A stretch of DNA of 64,000 nt from Halobacillus_B rhizosphaerae (GCF_046719735.1 NZ_JAUTWQ010000008.1:207792-271791), one strand, 5' to 3'; shown: positions 33,280 through 43,631, counted from the stretch's first letter. Numbers and translations are program-made. The notes: a model not told the origin generated them from the sequence alone.

Positions 33280-36200
33280 ATGGAAATCAAAGTAAATCAA
33301 AAAATCATACAAGAATTGTGCGGAATTGTTTCCTTTAAAAAAGGTACTACATATTATCGCTCAAATAAAGTTACCTTCAGTCAATATCGTCCTCATTTCA
33401 GCGAAGCCACGGTTCATGGGGCAGAAGACTTTCACGTGACGATTTCAAAGAATACTGCCGGGGAGATCGATCGGAGATGCAGCTGCCCATCATTAGGAAA
33501 TTTCCAAAAAGACTGCCAGCATATAGCGGCAGTCCTCATAGCGATTCGGGAGTTCCAAAAGCAAAAGATTTCACCTTTTGGCCAGCCTCAGCAACAATCA
33601 GAGGAAGGGGAGCTTACGGATCGTTTCATGACACTGTTCGGTGAAAAAAACGTTCAAACCAGCGGCCAGCAGCACTATTTTGAAAATAGAGAGGTGCTTG
33701 ATCTCCAGTTCACCTGCAGATCGGCGGCGGTGGAGACTGGGCAGGACCTGCTGGAGATGGAGATTAAGCTGAATGGGAGAAACCTGCCGCACATTCGAGA
33801 CTTTTTAAATGATGTAAAGCGCGGATTGCCTCATTTATTATCCGACCATTTCACTTATGATCCGGTGCTTCATTGTTTTTCCAACGAAGCGGATGAAATC
33901 ATTCACCAACTCATTCAAGTGATGGATGATGAGAGAATCTTCTTAGAATCCAGCAGTTCCTCCTACACTACATCCCGTCACTCTTTATTGATTCCTCCCT
34001 CCTCCTGGATGAGGCTGGTTCCGTTATTGACGAAGCATCCACTCATCAAGCTTGAGCAGGGCGGCCGTTCTTATGAAAGTGTGCGAGTCGTGAAAGGCAC
34101 GCCGCCGCTTCGATTTAAATTAGAGGAGAACGGCGAGAGCGATGCCCGTCTAACCATCAAAGGCTTCGATCAAATGCTTGTACTGCACGCCTATCGTTCT
34201 GTGTGGTGTGATGGGAAGGTGTTTCAGTTAGAAGGAGAAGATAGTGAGCGGTTATTCGCTTTGCAGCAGATGCTGCCAGCGGATGAGATGAACCATGTTC
34301 CCATTCCTCATGACCGTATCCAAGATTTTCTTGAAAAGATTGTCCCCGGACTAAAGAAAATCGGGCACGTCCAATTATCGAATGCCTTTTATCAGAAGTA
34401 CTTAAAAACTCCTCTTAAGGCGAAGCTTTATTTAGATCGGCTGAAAAACCGGCTGCTGGCGGGACTCGAATTTCACTATGGGAACGTAGTGATTCAGCCT
34501 TTGGAGAACCGAGAGCTTCCCGCTGGCCCGATTGTAATTAGAGATATCGATAAGGAAGAAGAAATTCTACAGCTTATGGAAGACAGCGGGTTCTCAAAGA
34601 CCGACGGCGGTTATTATATGCAAAATGATGCACTGGAATATGAATTTCTATATCACATTGTTCCCAAGCTGCAGCAAATGGTTCAGCTCTATGCTACAAC
34701 GGCAGTGCGAAATCGAATCATCAGAAAGAATGCCCATCCCATTATAAAGGTTAAGCTGAATAAAAAAGAACGGACCAATTGGCTTGAGTTTAAGTTTGAA
34801 ATGGACGGTATCTCTGACCAGCAGATGAAAGATCTTTTAGCAGCCATTGAAGAAAAGCGAAAATATTACCGCCTTCGTAATGGAAATCTCTTATCTCTTG
34901 AGACGAGGGAAATCGAAGAAATACAGCGTTTTCTAAATGAAGTTCCGGGACAGGAAGAAGACTTGGAGGCGAGCCTTCATCTCCCCGTTGAAAAGAGCTT
35001 TCCACTGCTGGATAAGGCTGATGAGAGCAAGGTTTTCTCGGTGGAAGAGTCCTTTCGCGAGTTTCTCAATCAAGTAAATCATCCGGGCAGCATAGACTTT
35101 AAGGTGCCAGAGTCCCTGGAACAGATTTTACGGGAGTATCAAAAGCACGGATATAAATGGATGAAAATGCTTGCCAGCTATGGGTTTGGCGGTGTGCTGG
35201 CAGATGACATGGGACTTGGGAAAACACTGCAAAGCATTTCGTTTATTGTTTCAGAGCTGGCAGAGATCCGCGAGCAGAAGCAACCAGTTCTTATCGTCTG
35301 CCCTTCCTCATTAACCCATAACTGGTTCCAGGAAATCGCGAAGTTTTCACCAGAAGTGAAAGCTGTGATCCTGGATGGGAACAAGTCAGATAGAACTCGA
35401 TTACAGAAGAACAGCCAGAAAGAAGATGTGCTGATTACTTCCTATCCCCTGCTGAGAAGAGATATCCGATGGTATCAGAAGCAGACTTTTCACACGGTAT
35501 TCTTTGATGAGGCTCAGGCATTTAAAAACCCTGTCACTCAAACCGCCCGTGCGGTGAAAAAACTCACTGCCAAGCACCGTTTTGGTCTGACGGGAACGCC
35601 GATAGAAAATGCGGTGGAAGAGCTGTGGTCGATTTATCATGTGATCTTTCCGCAGCTGCTTCAAGGACTGCAGGAATACAGCTTTTTGCCAAGAAAAATA
35701 ATTGCCCGCCGCGTGCGGCCTTTCTTACTTCGCCGCAAAAAAGAAGATGTGCTTAAGGAGCTGCCTAAAAAACGGGAGTCCCTGGAAAGATCGGAGTTGC
35801 TTCCTGAACAGAAAGAGCTTTATGGAGCTTATTTGGCCAAGCTCAGAGAGGATACGCTGAAGCATCTTGACCAAGATACCATACGCAAAAACCGAATACG
35901 AATTTTAGCAGGGCTGACCCGTCTTCGGCAGATTTGCTGTCACCCGTCTCTATTTGTAGATGGCTACCAAGGAAGTTCAGCTAAATTTCAGCAGCTGCTT
36001 CATATTCTTGAAGAATCAAAAAGAGCCGGCAGAAGAGTCCTGATCTTCTCCCAGTTTACTAAAATGCTCAAGCTTATCGGCAGAGAGCTTGCCATGCAAG
36101 GGCAAACGTATTTCTATTTAGACGGTGAAACTCCTTCAGAAGAACGAGTGGAACTCTGCCATCGATTTAACCAAGGAGAAAAAGACATCTTTCTTATCTC

Positions 36201-36489
36201 CTTAAAAGCAGGCGGAACCGGACTTAATCTGACTGGCGCAGATACAGTCATTCTGTACGACCTATGGTGGAACCCTGCCGTAGAACAGCAGGCTGCCGAT
36301 CGAACCCACCGTATTGGCCAGAATAAGACAGTCCAAGTTATCAAACTTGTTGCGCGCGGCACCATTGAGGAAAAAATGAACGAACTGCAAGCCAAAAAAC
36401 GGACCTTGATCACAGAGCTTATTGATCCGGAAAAACAAATTTCAACGACCCTAACAGAAGAAGATATTCGGGAAATTTTACTAGATTAG
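33280..36489 (+). CDS. SWIM zinc-finger SNF2-family helicase (1069 aa)
   Basis: N-terminal SWIM zinc finger (Cys67, Cys69, Cys79, His81 in RRCSCPSLGNFQKDCQH), a long SNF2-associated region (about 120-600), then a Swi2/Snf2 ATPase: Walker A DDMGLGKT near 645, DEAQ box near 743, GLTGTPIEN, and the C-terminal lobe with GGTGLNLTGAD and DRTHRIGQ near 1010. Such bacterial proteins act on DNA or stalled RNA polymerase complexes; their exact role is unsettled. Single gene; AAAGGA is about 11 nt before the ATG. Confidence 0.92.
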   Translation: MEIKVNQKIIQELCGIVSFKKGTTYYRSNKVTFSQYRPHFSEATVHGAEDFHVTISKNTAGEIDRRCSCPSLGNFQKDCQHIAAVLIAIREFQKQKISPFGQPQQQSEEGELTDRFMTLFGEKNVQTSGQQHYFENREVLDLQFTCRSAAVETGQDLLEMEIKLNGRNLPHIRDFLNDVKRGLPHLLSDHFTYDPVLHCFSNEADEIIHQLIQVMDDERIFLESSSSSYTTSRHSLLIPPSSWMRLVPLLTKHPLIKLEQGGRSYESVRVVKGTPPLRFKLEENGESDARLTIKGFDQMLVLHAYRSVWCDGKVFQLEGEDSERLFALQQMLPADEMNHVPIPHDRIQDFLEKIVPGLKKIGHVQLSNAFYQKYLKTPLKAKLYLDRLKNRLLAGLEFHYGNVVIQPLENRELPAGPIVIRDIDKEEEILQLMEDSGFSKTDGGYYMQNDALEYEFLYHIVPKLQQMVQLYATTAVRNRIIRKNAHPIIKVKLNKKERTNWLEFKFEMDGISDQQMKDLLAAIEEKRKYYRLRNGNLLSLETREIEEIQRFLNEVPGQEEDLEASLHLPVEKSFPLLDKADESKVFSVEESFREFLNQVNHPGSIDFKVPESLEQILREYQKHGYKWMKMLASYGFGGVLADDMGLGKTLQSISFIVSELAEIREQKQPVLIVCPSSLTHNWFQEIAKFSPEVKAVILDGNKSDRTRLQKNSQKEDVLITSYPLLRRDIRWYQKQTFHTVFFDEAQAFKNPVTQTARAVKKLTAKHRFGLTGTPIENAVEELWSIYHVIFPQLLQGLQEYSFLPRKIIARRVRPFLLRRKKEDVLKELPKKRESLERSELLPEQKELYGAYLAKLREDTLKHLDQDTIRKNRIRILAGLTRLRQICCHPSLFVDGYQGSSAKFQQLLHILEESKRAGRRVLIFSQFTKMLKLIGRELAMQGQTYFYLDGETPSEERVELCHRFNQGEKDIFLISLKAGGTGLNLTGADTVILYDLWWNPAVEQQAADRTHRIGQNKTVQVIKLVARGTIEEKMNELQAKKRTLITELIDPEKQISTTLTEEDIREILLD

Positions 36490-36665
36490 TATGACTTTGT
36501 GTAATAATCGATGTGAAAAATCATCTTTGACGAAATTAACCGTCTCTTCTAACCTAAGGGATGTAAGTTGAAAATGTTTCCTGTAAATATGTCACCTTGA
36601 ATATAAGTACACTCTCTTTTTCAGTTGCATAGGATACTTTTATAAACTGGAAAGGGATGGGTAAA

Positions 36666-37490
36666 ATGTACTGTGTTCCTTATATGTATCCTTATCAAAA
36701 TTTTAATTATGGAAATACCCCTATGTACACCTATGGAAGAAGATATTATGAATACGGGGCTCCAAATGAGTTAGTGCATGCAAACCAATTTCAATCTTTT
36801 CGATTTCCTGACAGCGATGGCCTTACTTTAAAAGATTATGGACCCAACCCTTTGGTTGTTAATATCAACGAAGCCACGAAGCAAAACGATACGTATCGGA
36901 CAGCTTTATGGACAGGAACTCATATGCAAGTTACTTTAATGAGTATCAATGTAGGCGAAGATATCGGTCTTGAAATCCATCCTGACGTTGATCAATTTTT
37001 ACGGATTGAACAAGGGCAGGGATTGGTTCAAATGGGTAAGAGTAAAGAAAATTTAAATTTCAGACGAAATGTTTATGATGATTCCGCGATCATGATACCT
37101 GCTGGAACGTGGCATAATGTAACCAACACGGGCAATGTTCCGCTTAAACTTTACTCCATCTATGCTCCACCTAACCATCCATTTGGGACGGTTCACAGGA
37201 CCAAAGCCGATGCAATGGCTGCCGAAGAAGGGCACGACCACGGTAATGATGGAACCCCGCTTGTTGATGGAAAAACTCCAGATGAATGGGTCCAATTCAC
37301 GGAATTTTTAGTGAAGAAAGGACTAGAAGATGTTAAAAGAGGGATAAATGCGACACACATCCTTCAAGAATTTATTCTTATGGGAGTGCTGACAGGGAAG
37401 GGGTATTCTCCAGAAAAAGCCTATGAAACAGTGGAAGAATGGGAACGGACAGGAGAATCCAAACTTCTTCAGCAAAGTAAAAATAGATAG
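36666..37490 (+). CDS. Cupin-domain protein with Tyr/Pro-rich N-terminus (274 aa)
   Basis: The N-terminal 40 residues are Tyr/Pro/Asn-rich (YPYQNFNYGNTPMYTYGRRY), reminiscent of spore-coat proteins. A cupin follows with IGLEIHPDVDQFLRIEQG (motif 1, His/Asp variant) and IPAGTWHNVTNTG (motif 2). A His/Asp-rich segment and a helical C-terminus (about 190-274) come after. The ATG at 36666 is used because AAAGGG is correctly spaced for it and abuts the ATG at 36657. It may be a spore or coat protein, by composition only. Confidence 0.75.
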   Translation: MYCVPYMYPYQNFNYGNTPMYTYGRRYYEYGAPNELVHANQFQSFRFPDSDGLTLKDYGPNPLVVNINEATKQNDTYRTALWTGTHMQVTLMSINVGEDIGLEIHPDVDQFLRIEQGQGLVQMGKSKENLNFRRNVYDDSAIMIPAGTWHNVTNTGNVPLKLYSIYAPPNHPFGTVHRTKADAMAAEEGHDHGNDGTPLVDGKTPDEWVQFTEFLVKKGLEDVKRGINATHILQEFILMGVLTGKGYSPEKAYETVEEWERTGESKLLQQSKNR

Positions 37491-37564
37491 CGAAAGAGTC
37501 AGAGGCAGTCCCCTCGAAATACAAAGGGTCTTGATGATTTGAGGATTTCCTTTATTGATAGATA

Positions 37565-37610
37565 AAGCAAACCCAAACCACTAATGAGAAACATTGGTTC
37601 GGGTTTGCTT
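37565..37610. terminator. Bidirectional terminator
   Basis: AAGCAAACCC-A-AACCA pairs with TGGTT-C-GGGTTTGCTT with one mismatch. It serves the convergent cupin and stress-protein genes. Confidence 0.75.
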
Positions 37611-37666
37611 GTACATAAATTTCTTTTATTACCTGCCTTTTTATAATCAACGATCAACTTAGGTTC

Positions 37667-38437
37667 TTAACGGTGAGTGCGAGAGGAGTGATGTCTCTCT
37701 GATGTTCTTCTGCGTGTTTCCTTCGTTTTATTTAAATGGTTTGGATCTTTACTTTCTGTGTGAATTTCCTCTTTTAGCGGATTTCGATTTTTGTACTCAT
37801 CGTGGTTTGCATGAGTACTGTAATGTGAACGATGCTCGTTATCATGATGATGATCGCGTTCATGAACGTCATTAGAATTATGATCCTTTTCTTGATAATG
37901 GTCAGGATACATAGATTTGTTTTCGGTTTTATGCGACAGGAAGGTGCGATAAACTTTATCTTGTAATTTGTCTGTTGCTTCAACAATTACAATTATTTTT
38001 CCTTCTTTTAAATGGTTTTCATACTGTTTGGCGTCTCTCTCAGGCATTCCGACACCTACAAGAGCGCCGACGATCCCACCGCCTCCTGCTCCAACTCCAG
38101 CACCAGTAAGTGCAGCGGCAATTGGACCGGCCGCTGCGATTTGTCCGATTCCAGGGATGGCCAGAAGACCTAACCCAGCAATTAAACCGCCGATTCCACC
38201 TAAAGCTCCTCCGGATAAAGCTCCTAACCCCGCTCCTTTTCCAGCATTTTTACCGCGGCCTCCTTTGTTGGAAGTGACCGTTGTATCCATTTCTTCTTCT
38301 AAGACATGCACTTTACTTTTATCTTTAGCAAAAACAGACATGTCATTCGAACCATAGCCATGATGCTGCAATTCCGTTATGGCTCTCTCTGCATCTCCTA
38401 CTTTAGAAAAAACGCCGCCAATAATTTGATGATTCAT
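37667..38437 (-). CDS. General stress protein, YflT/17M-like with Gly-rich core and charged tail (256 aa)
   Basis: N-terminal YflT-type domain (IGGVFSKVGDAERAITELQHHGY, then DMSVFAKDKS), followed by a glycine zipper (about residues 65-125, GKGAGLGALSGGALGGIGG) and a short conserved strand (KEGKIIVIVEATD). The last 100 residues are unusually hydrophilic with many His, Asp, Glu, Arg and Ser (HERDHHHDNEHRSHY), which is longer than in the B. subtilis proteins. AAGGAGGA precedes the ATG. A stress role is inferred from the family; no convincing sigma-B promoter was found. Confidence 0.8.
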   Translation of the reverse strand: MNHQIIGGVFSKVGDAERAITELQHHGYGSNDMSVFAKDKSKVHVLEEEMDTTVTSNKGGRGKNAGKGAGLGALSGGALGGIGGLIAGLGLLAIPGIGQIAAAGPIAAALTGAGVGAGGGGIVGALVGVGMPERDAKQYENHLKEGKIIVIVEATDKLQDKVYRTFLSHKTENKSMYPDHYQEKDHNSNDVHERDHHHDNEHRSHYSTHANHDEYKNRNPLKEEIHTESKDPNHLNKTKETRRRTSERHHSSRTHR

Positions 38438-38578
38438 GAATTCATCCTCCTTAAATTATCTCACAATAGTATTCCGTACCCTGAAATCAGGCAGGTAATC
38501 TTTCAATTAAATTACAGGCCGCTTAAATCCTTTTGAAAAGCAGATAGGAGGAGAGGAAATATAAACGTAAAAAAAAAA

Positions 38579-38604
38579 CCACACTCAGTTCTATCTGAGT
38601 GTGG
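38579..38604 (-). terminator. Terminator of the helical-repeat protein gene
   Basis: CCACACTCAG and CTGAGTGTGG pair around TTCTAT; the A-run at 38570-38578 is a T-run on the minus strand. Confidence 0.85.
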
Positions 38605-38612
38605 ATGTTTGA

Positions 38613-40007
38613 TTACGCTCGTTTCACCATATCAATATACAATTGCTGATAGGCTTTGTGCTCCTCTTCCATGCCTACTTCGTGATAAAGCTTCGCCAGC
38701 CAGTGCACCGGTTTAGGATCTTCTGTACGAAGTTCCATATCCCAGCTCATGCATTCGATCGCGAGCTTTGGCTGATGAAAGTAGTGATATAGTTCCCCAA
38801 GACGCTGCTGGTGATTAGGGTCTTCCGAAATCTCGGCCATTTCATCCACCTTTTGCAGAACAGGCGCTGCTTCCGGCAGATGGCGCAGCGGTTCTGACCA
38901 TGTCTGAATCGCTGCCAGGTTATGGTCATCCATCAGCGAAGTAATCGCTAGATGAAGGATATCGGCAGCTTCCTCATCGTCTGCTTCCAATAAAGTGAGC
39001 GTCAATTTCTGTAAACCATCGGGCGAGATCTCTCCTGCAAGTGATTTATTCTCTTTGACGAGATTGGTGAGCTGCTGCGATTGCTCGGGCTTAAGCTTCA
39101 GCTTGTGCTTGTTTATTAACGTTAGCGCATTCTTTAATTTCCCAAGCTTTAAATAGGTGTTCAACACTGTTTGCTTCAATGGATTAACCGCAGGAACCCG
39201 CTGGTATAGATCCTCGAGAATCACGAGCGTGTCTTCTTCATTAAATTCATCCACAATGAGGGCATGAAGTGTATGATAATCGTCTGCTTTTTTCGTTTGA
39301 GTAATCCGGTTGATGTAAAGAGCAATAAGATCTACGACTCGATCTTCTTTACTGTACAATTTCACAAGCTTGTGAAATGCCTGATCATTATCTTTGTATC
39401 CGTACATTTTCTTCTCTACATAGATAGGATCTTTGGCCAGAATGGCAGGATCGCCTTCTTTATAACGTTCTGCATATTTGGTGAAATTCATATCGCCTGA
39501 GTAGGAGTGCAGTAAACTGTGATCGGGTGCGACATCTTTAAGAATATGGAGAATACGAAAACAAGACAAGAGTTTGCCATCGCGGCGTTCCTGGTAATAA
39601 AGAGACTTAATGAGAGCGGCAATTTTTTCTTTTTTAATAAAGGATTCGAAATAACTAGCAATTAAAGCTGTTTCTTGAAGAGTAGATTGTTTCGGGAGCT
39701 TGCGAAAGAGATCGTTAAAACTTTGTTTCTTAAAGTGAGGATGGGAGGATAGGACAGTTTCAATGAACGGATGCGGCGGGTGAAAGACGACTCCTTTTTT
39801 AAAAGCCATTGCCACATGAGATTGCTTATTGATTTTCTTGGCGGTGACGAAATTTAAATATTTTTCTTTATAGAAAAAGACAAAGTACGTCTGATGGTCT
39901 TCATCTTCGGCTTCGACAATTTTCGTTTGTTTGTAAATCGCCATTCGTTTAACTTCAAGCTGGCGAGTTTCTTGTTTTTCTTTGATTATTATAGTGGGAG
40001 TTGGCAT
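38613..40007 (-). CDS. Helical-repeat (TPR-like) protein (464 aa)
   Basis: No family recognised with certainty. The N-terminal 80 residues form a small beta domain (VEAEDEDHQTYFVFFYKEKYLNF). From about 90 on the protein is almost wholly helical, with helix pairs such as RVVDLIALYINRITQT, LEDLYQRVPAVNPLKQTVLN and KPVHWLAKLYHEVGMEEEHK that resemble TPR units. No signal peptide or membrane span, so cytoplasmic. AGGAGG precedes the ATG. A scaffold or adaptor role is a guess. Confidence 0.7.
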   Translation of the reverse strand: MPTPTIIIKEKQETRQLEVKRMAIYKQTKIVEAEDEDHQTYFVFFYKEKYLNFVTAKKINKQSHVAMAFKKGVVFHPPHPFIETVLSSHPHFKKQSFNDLFRKLPKQSTLQETALIASYFESFIKKEKIAALIKSLYYQERRDGKLLSCFRILHILKDVAPDHSLLHSYSGDMNFTKYAERYKEGDPAILAKDPIYVEKKMYGYKDNDQAFHKLVKLYSKEDRVVDLIALYINRITQTKKADDYHTLHALIVDEFNEEDTLVILEDLYQRVPAVNPLKQTVLNTYLKLGKLKNALTLINKHKLKLKPEQSQQLTNLVKENKSLAGEISPDGLQKLTLTLLEADDEEAADILHLAITSLMDDHNLAAIQTWSEPLRHLPEAAPVLQKVDEMAEISEDPNHQQRLGELYHYFHQPKLAIECMSWDMELRTEDPKPVHWLAKLYHEVGMEEEHKAYQQLYIDMVKRA

Positions 40008-40230
40008 AGATCAGCCTCCTAAATTGTTACTTTAACCATACCATTAAATGAAGCTTTCAGCAATTTTGTAAAATTCCCCAATTTCAAGGTCGGCAGCTTT
40101 GAGACCGGCGCTGCTACTGCCTTTAAGTTAGCTAATTAGAAATAGACTAGCAGCTCGCTTTGTTTAAGAAGATGAGGAAACAGGTAAATTACTAGGATGA
40201 CTAACATTTTCTAGAAAAAGGAGAGATCAT

Positions 40231-40947
40231 GTGAAGGTTGCAGAAGGAGTCGCTATGCTGGAGTTAGAGATTCAGGATACGGTCCTGAACCCAACGCTCG
40301 TTTGGGATGAAAGTGCGGCAGTCTTAATTGATACCGGGATGCCTGGGCAGTCGGAGCAAATTTTGAAAAAGATGGCTGAAAATGGCGTTTCCTTGGATCA
40401 ATTAAAAGCAGTCATTTTAACTCATCAAGATCTTGATCATATTGGAAGCCTTCCTGAATTATTAAAAATGGCCGACCATCCGATTGAAGTGTATGCTCAC
40501 GAAGCGGATAAGCCCTATATTGAAGGTACACGGAGATTAATGAAGGCGGATCCGGAGAACATGAATGAAGAAGTATGGAACAAACTGCCGGACCAAGTTA
40601 AGGAATTATACAAGAATCCACCGAAAGCTGAGGTTACGACAGGGCTTAAAGATGGTGATGAACTTCCTGACTTTGGCGGAATGAAAGTCATTTCCACACC
40701 AGGGCATACACCTGGCCACATCAGCCTGCTCTTACAAAAAGGGAAAACACTGGTCGCGGGGGATGCCATGGTTTGCTCCAATGAATTTCTGCAGCGGCCA
40801 GTTGAGCAGGTTACTCCTGAGATGGATACCGCTCTGCAATCCATGCGGAAACTCCTGGATTATGACATAGACCAAGTCATTTGTTATCACGGCGGTTTAG
40901 CGAGTGGGAATATTCATAATCAGATTAAGAGACTGACGGAAGAATAA
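40231..40947 (+). CDS. Metallo-beta-lactamase-fold hydrolase (238 aa)
   Basis: MBL fold with LTHQDLDHIGS (His65, Asp67, Asp69, His70) and VISTPGHTPGHISLLL, then VAGDAM and the final VICYHGG. The usual HxHxDH appears as HxDxDH, a known variant in this subfamily. It starts at a GTG with AAAGGAG upstream. Substrate unknown; thioester or lactone hydrolysis is typical of relatives. Confidence 0.87.
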   Translation: MKVAEGVAMLELEIQDTVLNPTLVWDESAAVLIDTGMPGQSEQILKKMAENGVSLDQLKAVILTHQDLDHIGSLPELLKMADHPIEVYAHEADKPYIEGTRRLMKADPENMNEEVWNKLPDQVKELYKNPPKAEVTTGLKDGDELPDFGGMKVISTPGHTPGHISLLLQKGKTLVAGDAMVCSNEFLQRPVEQVTPEMDTALQSMRKLLDYDIDQVICYHGGLASGNIHNQIKRLTEE

Positions 40948-40949
40948 AG

Positions 40950-40995
40950 AAAGACTCGTGCCTCTGTGGAGATTAAGAGCGGCACGAGTCTTTTA
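40950..40995. terminator. Bidirectional terminator
   Basis: AAAGACTCGTGCC pairs with GGCACGAGTCTTT, between two convergent genes. Confidence 0.85.
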
Positions 40996-41011
40996 TTTAT
41001 TCATTTGATTG

Positions 41012-42448
41012 TTATTTTTTTAGCAATGAGTTGATACTTTCTGTCTCTAAGTAATTGGAAAAATTATAACCATCAAACCCTACTTGAACATTATTGGCTT
41101 CAGCTGTGAAAACCGTTTCTCCAATTTTGACACGTTGAGAAGAGGACCTTGCTTCATCCAGTCCTTGTTGTATTTCTGCTTTAGTTAAGCTCAATCCCAA
41201 TAATTTCATGGCTTTAACAGCGATGTCATCATAAGAAGGATCAATGGAGCCGAAGAAGAGGCGATGGCGGGCGTCATAAAAATTTGAAAAATCGCCCTCA
41301 AATACTTTAAAGCCGGTCTCCGTTAATGGCAGAACTTTTAAGTCTAGTTCCTGTTTATATAAATCTTTGACTTTCTTCATGTTTTCATTGGTTGGCAAGT
41401 TGCTGTCATCCACTTGATTACTGCTGTACGTGACATTACCAGAGTCAGGCTCTGTTCCTTCGATGGATTGGTAGAAATCTGAGAGGTGCTGGGCAATCGC
41501 ACCTGGCCCGCCTAGAACGTAGGTTTTCGCGTTATGACTCTCCATATAGAAAGTCAATGAATCTTTCTTAACCTGTGGATCGGATAATAGAACCTTAGCT
41601 TTCAATCGTTTGGCAAGACCAGAAGCTACAACTGCATCCGGGTAATCTTGCTTATCGTTATTCGCTGAGGTTCCACGCACAATAAGAAAGGTATCTGCTT
41701 TATAATCCTGGGCATACAGCACAGATAAATTAGTTAAATAACGGTCAGGGCCGGCAATTCGCTGCACGTAGAAACCGTCAGATTTTAAATTTTGCTCTAC
41801 CTGTGGGCTCACGACTCCAGGTCCACCATATATGTATACTTTTTTTATCGTATCAGGCAGGGAGACGGGGAGTTTATTTTCTTTGGTTAAGTAAATGGGA
41901 ACTCCATTGACTGCAGCTTCTCCTGAAGCAGACAGAGCATCGGCCATCGTATTTCCGTTGGCAATAATCGCTCTATTGCTCTTTGACGTTCCAGCTTCCT
42001 TGTTAATAGCTGCAGCAGTTTCGAAGCGATCGGTACCGTGAACGCGTTTGGTGGAATAATTATGCTGATTCAGCGTTTTGACAACTTCCTCTTGGATGGC
42101 TCCGGTTCCTCCAAGTACATACACTTTTTCAGTGCCAAGGCGATCCATTTCTTCTAAAACAATGTTGCTAATATGTCCTGGAGCCGTCAGTAATATAGGA
42201 GCATCCTTCGCGCCAGCCAGGCTTGCTGCAGATAAAGCATCGGCCGGGTTGTCGGAACGGGCAAGAATGACTGATTTGTCCGTGTTGTCCAAACCATTCG
42301 GCCAGCCTTTTTTGGAAACTTCAATGGCCGTTTCCAGACGATTTGTTCCAGCAATGCGCTCAAAATCCGGCGCAGCATGGACTTGTGTTAACGGCACAAG
42401 GGATAAAAGTAAAATGAGTATAAATGGGAGTAAAGCTAATTTCTTCAT
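41012..42448 (-). CDS. Secreted cell-wall-binding repeat protein (478 aa)
   Basis: Signal peptide (1-25, cut after VHA), then three CW_binding_2 (PF04122) repeats beginning at RIAGTNRLETA, RVHGTDRFETA and RIAGPDRYLT, each with a PADALSA-type helix and a YVLGGTGAI-type strand. The C-terminal 130 residues are a separate domain without a recognised name. It would sit on the cell wall outside the membrane. No catalytic domain is evident. AGGAGG precedes the ATG. Confidence 0.88.
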   Translation of the reverse strand: MKKLALLPFILILLLSLVPLTQVHAAPDFERIAGTNRLETAIEVSKKGWPNGLDNTDKSVILARSDNPADALSAASLAGAKDAPILLTAPGHISNIVLEEMDRLGTEKVYVLGGTGAIQEEVVKTLNQHNYSTKRVHGTDRFETAAAINKEAGTSKSNRAIIANGNTMADALSASGEAAVNGVPIYLTKENKLPVSLPDTIKKVYIYGGPGVVSPQVEQNLKSDGFYVQRIAGPDRYLTNLSVLYAQDYKADTFLIVRGTSANNDKQDYPDAVVASGLAKRLKAKVLLSDPQVKKDSLTFYMESHNAKTYVLGGPGAIAQHLSDFYQSIEGTEPDSGNVTYSSNQVDDSNLPTNENMKKVKDLYKQELDLKVLPLTETGFKVFEGDFSNFYDARHRLFFGSIDPSYDDIAVKAMKLLGLSLTKAEIQQGLDEARSSSQRVKIGETVFTAEANNVQVGFDGYNFSNYLETESINSLLKK

Positions 42449-42608
42449 TAAATCCTCCTAAAGTATGTAGTGATAAAACACATCCATCAGCTTACCATTT
42501 TAAGGGCAAATTTCCTATAATTCTATAAAATTAAAAGGAATTTCCTCGGTGTGAATGATAGAATAGGGGTAGATATGCATAGCATAACATTATTGGAGGG
42601 ATAGATAG

Positions 42609-43592
42609 ATGAATGTACTAGTTTGTGGAGGAGCCGGTTATATTGGCAGCCACGCAGCAGCTGAACTAATCAAAGCCGATCACCACGTGGTGGTATTTGA
42701 TAATATTGAAACGGGACATGAAGGAGCTTTAATAGAAGGGGCCATTCTAGTTAAAGGAGACCTCCGAAACATTGAAGAGATTCGCACACTTTTTGAAGAA
42801 CAATCTATAGATGCCGTCATGCATTTCGCAGCGAATTCACTGGTAGGAGAAAGTGTGGAGAACCCTTTAAAATATTATGAAAATAATGTCTATGGGACGA
42901 TGAATCTACTCAAGGTAATGGCAGAATACGGGGTACATAAGATTGTTTTTTCTTCAACAGCGGCTGCTTATGGGGAGCCGGATCAAGTTCCGATCCTGGA
43001 AGATTCACCTACGATTCCAGCCAACCCTTATGGGGAAACGAAGCTTGCTGTAGAGAAAATGCTGAAATGGGCCGAACAAGCCCATGGGATCAAGCATGTG
43101 GTGCTGCGATACTTTAACGTTGCCGGAGCTCATCCTGAATTTGATATTGGAGAAGATCACCAGCCAGAAACACACCTGGTGCCCATTATATTACAAGTGG
43201 CACTTGGACAAAGAGAACATATCTCGATCTTCGGAGATGACTATCCAACTCCGGACGGTACGTGTATACGGGACTACATTCATGTGGTCGATTTAGTTCG
43301 TGCCCATATGCTCGCGCTGGATCGTCTGAACGCAGAGAAGCCATCCTCTGTTTATAATTTGGGAAATGGCGAAGGATTTTCGGTCAAAGAAATGATCGAT
43401 GCGGCACGCGAGGTTACCGGTCACGAAATCCCGGCAGAACTTGCGCCGCGCCGGGCAGGTGATCCTGCTCAGCTCGTAGCTTCTTCTGAAAAAGCGAAGC
43501 GGGAGCTCGGCTGGGAGCCTGGCTACACGTCAATGAAAGATATTATAGCAACCGCCTGGGCATGGCATCAGAAGCATCCAAAGGGGTATTAA
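42609..43592 (+). CDS. galE: UDP-glucose 4-epimerase (327 aa)
   Basis: Interconverts UDP-glucose and UDP-galactose using tightly bound NAD. NAD-binding GGAGYIGSH at residues 7-15, catalytic FSSTAAAYG and Tyr141-x3-Lys145 (YGETK), then LRYFNVAGA and DGTCIRDYIHV are the GalE signatures, and length is normal. TTGGAGGGA precedes the ATG. It stands alone with its own terminator, so wall or capsule precursor supply is more likely than a Leloir operon. Confidence 0.95.
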   Translation: MNVLVCGGAGYIGSHAAAELIKADHHVVVFDNIETGHEGALIEGAILVKGDLRNIEEIRTLFEEQSIDAVMHFAANSLVGESVENPLKYYENNVYGTMNLLKVMAEYGVHKIVFSSTAAAYGEPDQVPILEDSPTIPANPYGETKLAVEKMLKWAEQAHGIKHVVLRYFNVAGAHPEFDIGEDHQPETHLVPIILQVALGQREHISIFGDDYPTPDGTCIRDYIHVVDLVRAHMLALDRLNAEKPSSVYNLGNGEGFSVKEMIDAAREVTGHEIPAELAPRRAGDPAQLVASSEKAKRELGWEPGYTSMKDIIATAWAWHQKHPKGY

Positions 43593-43595
43593 AGT

Positions 43596-43631
43596 AAAGC
43601 TGGCATCTCATTTGTGAGATGCCAGCTTTTT
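43596..43631. terminator. Terminator of galE and the convergent prenyltransferase gene
   Basis: AAAGCTGGCATCTCA and TGAGATGCCAGCTTT form a perfect 15-bp stem around a 4-nt loop, with a T-run after it. Confidence 0.9.

Noticed and set aside
37968..38357. 129-codon Pro/Ala-rich plus-strand frame
   Set aside because: Antisense of the glycine-rich core of the stress protein; Pro/Ala richness is the expected shadow.
38438..38540. Sigma-B promoter for the stress-protein gene
   Set aside because: A GGGTAC-like -10 occurs but no GTTTAA-type -35 at the required distance.
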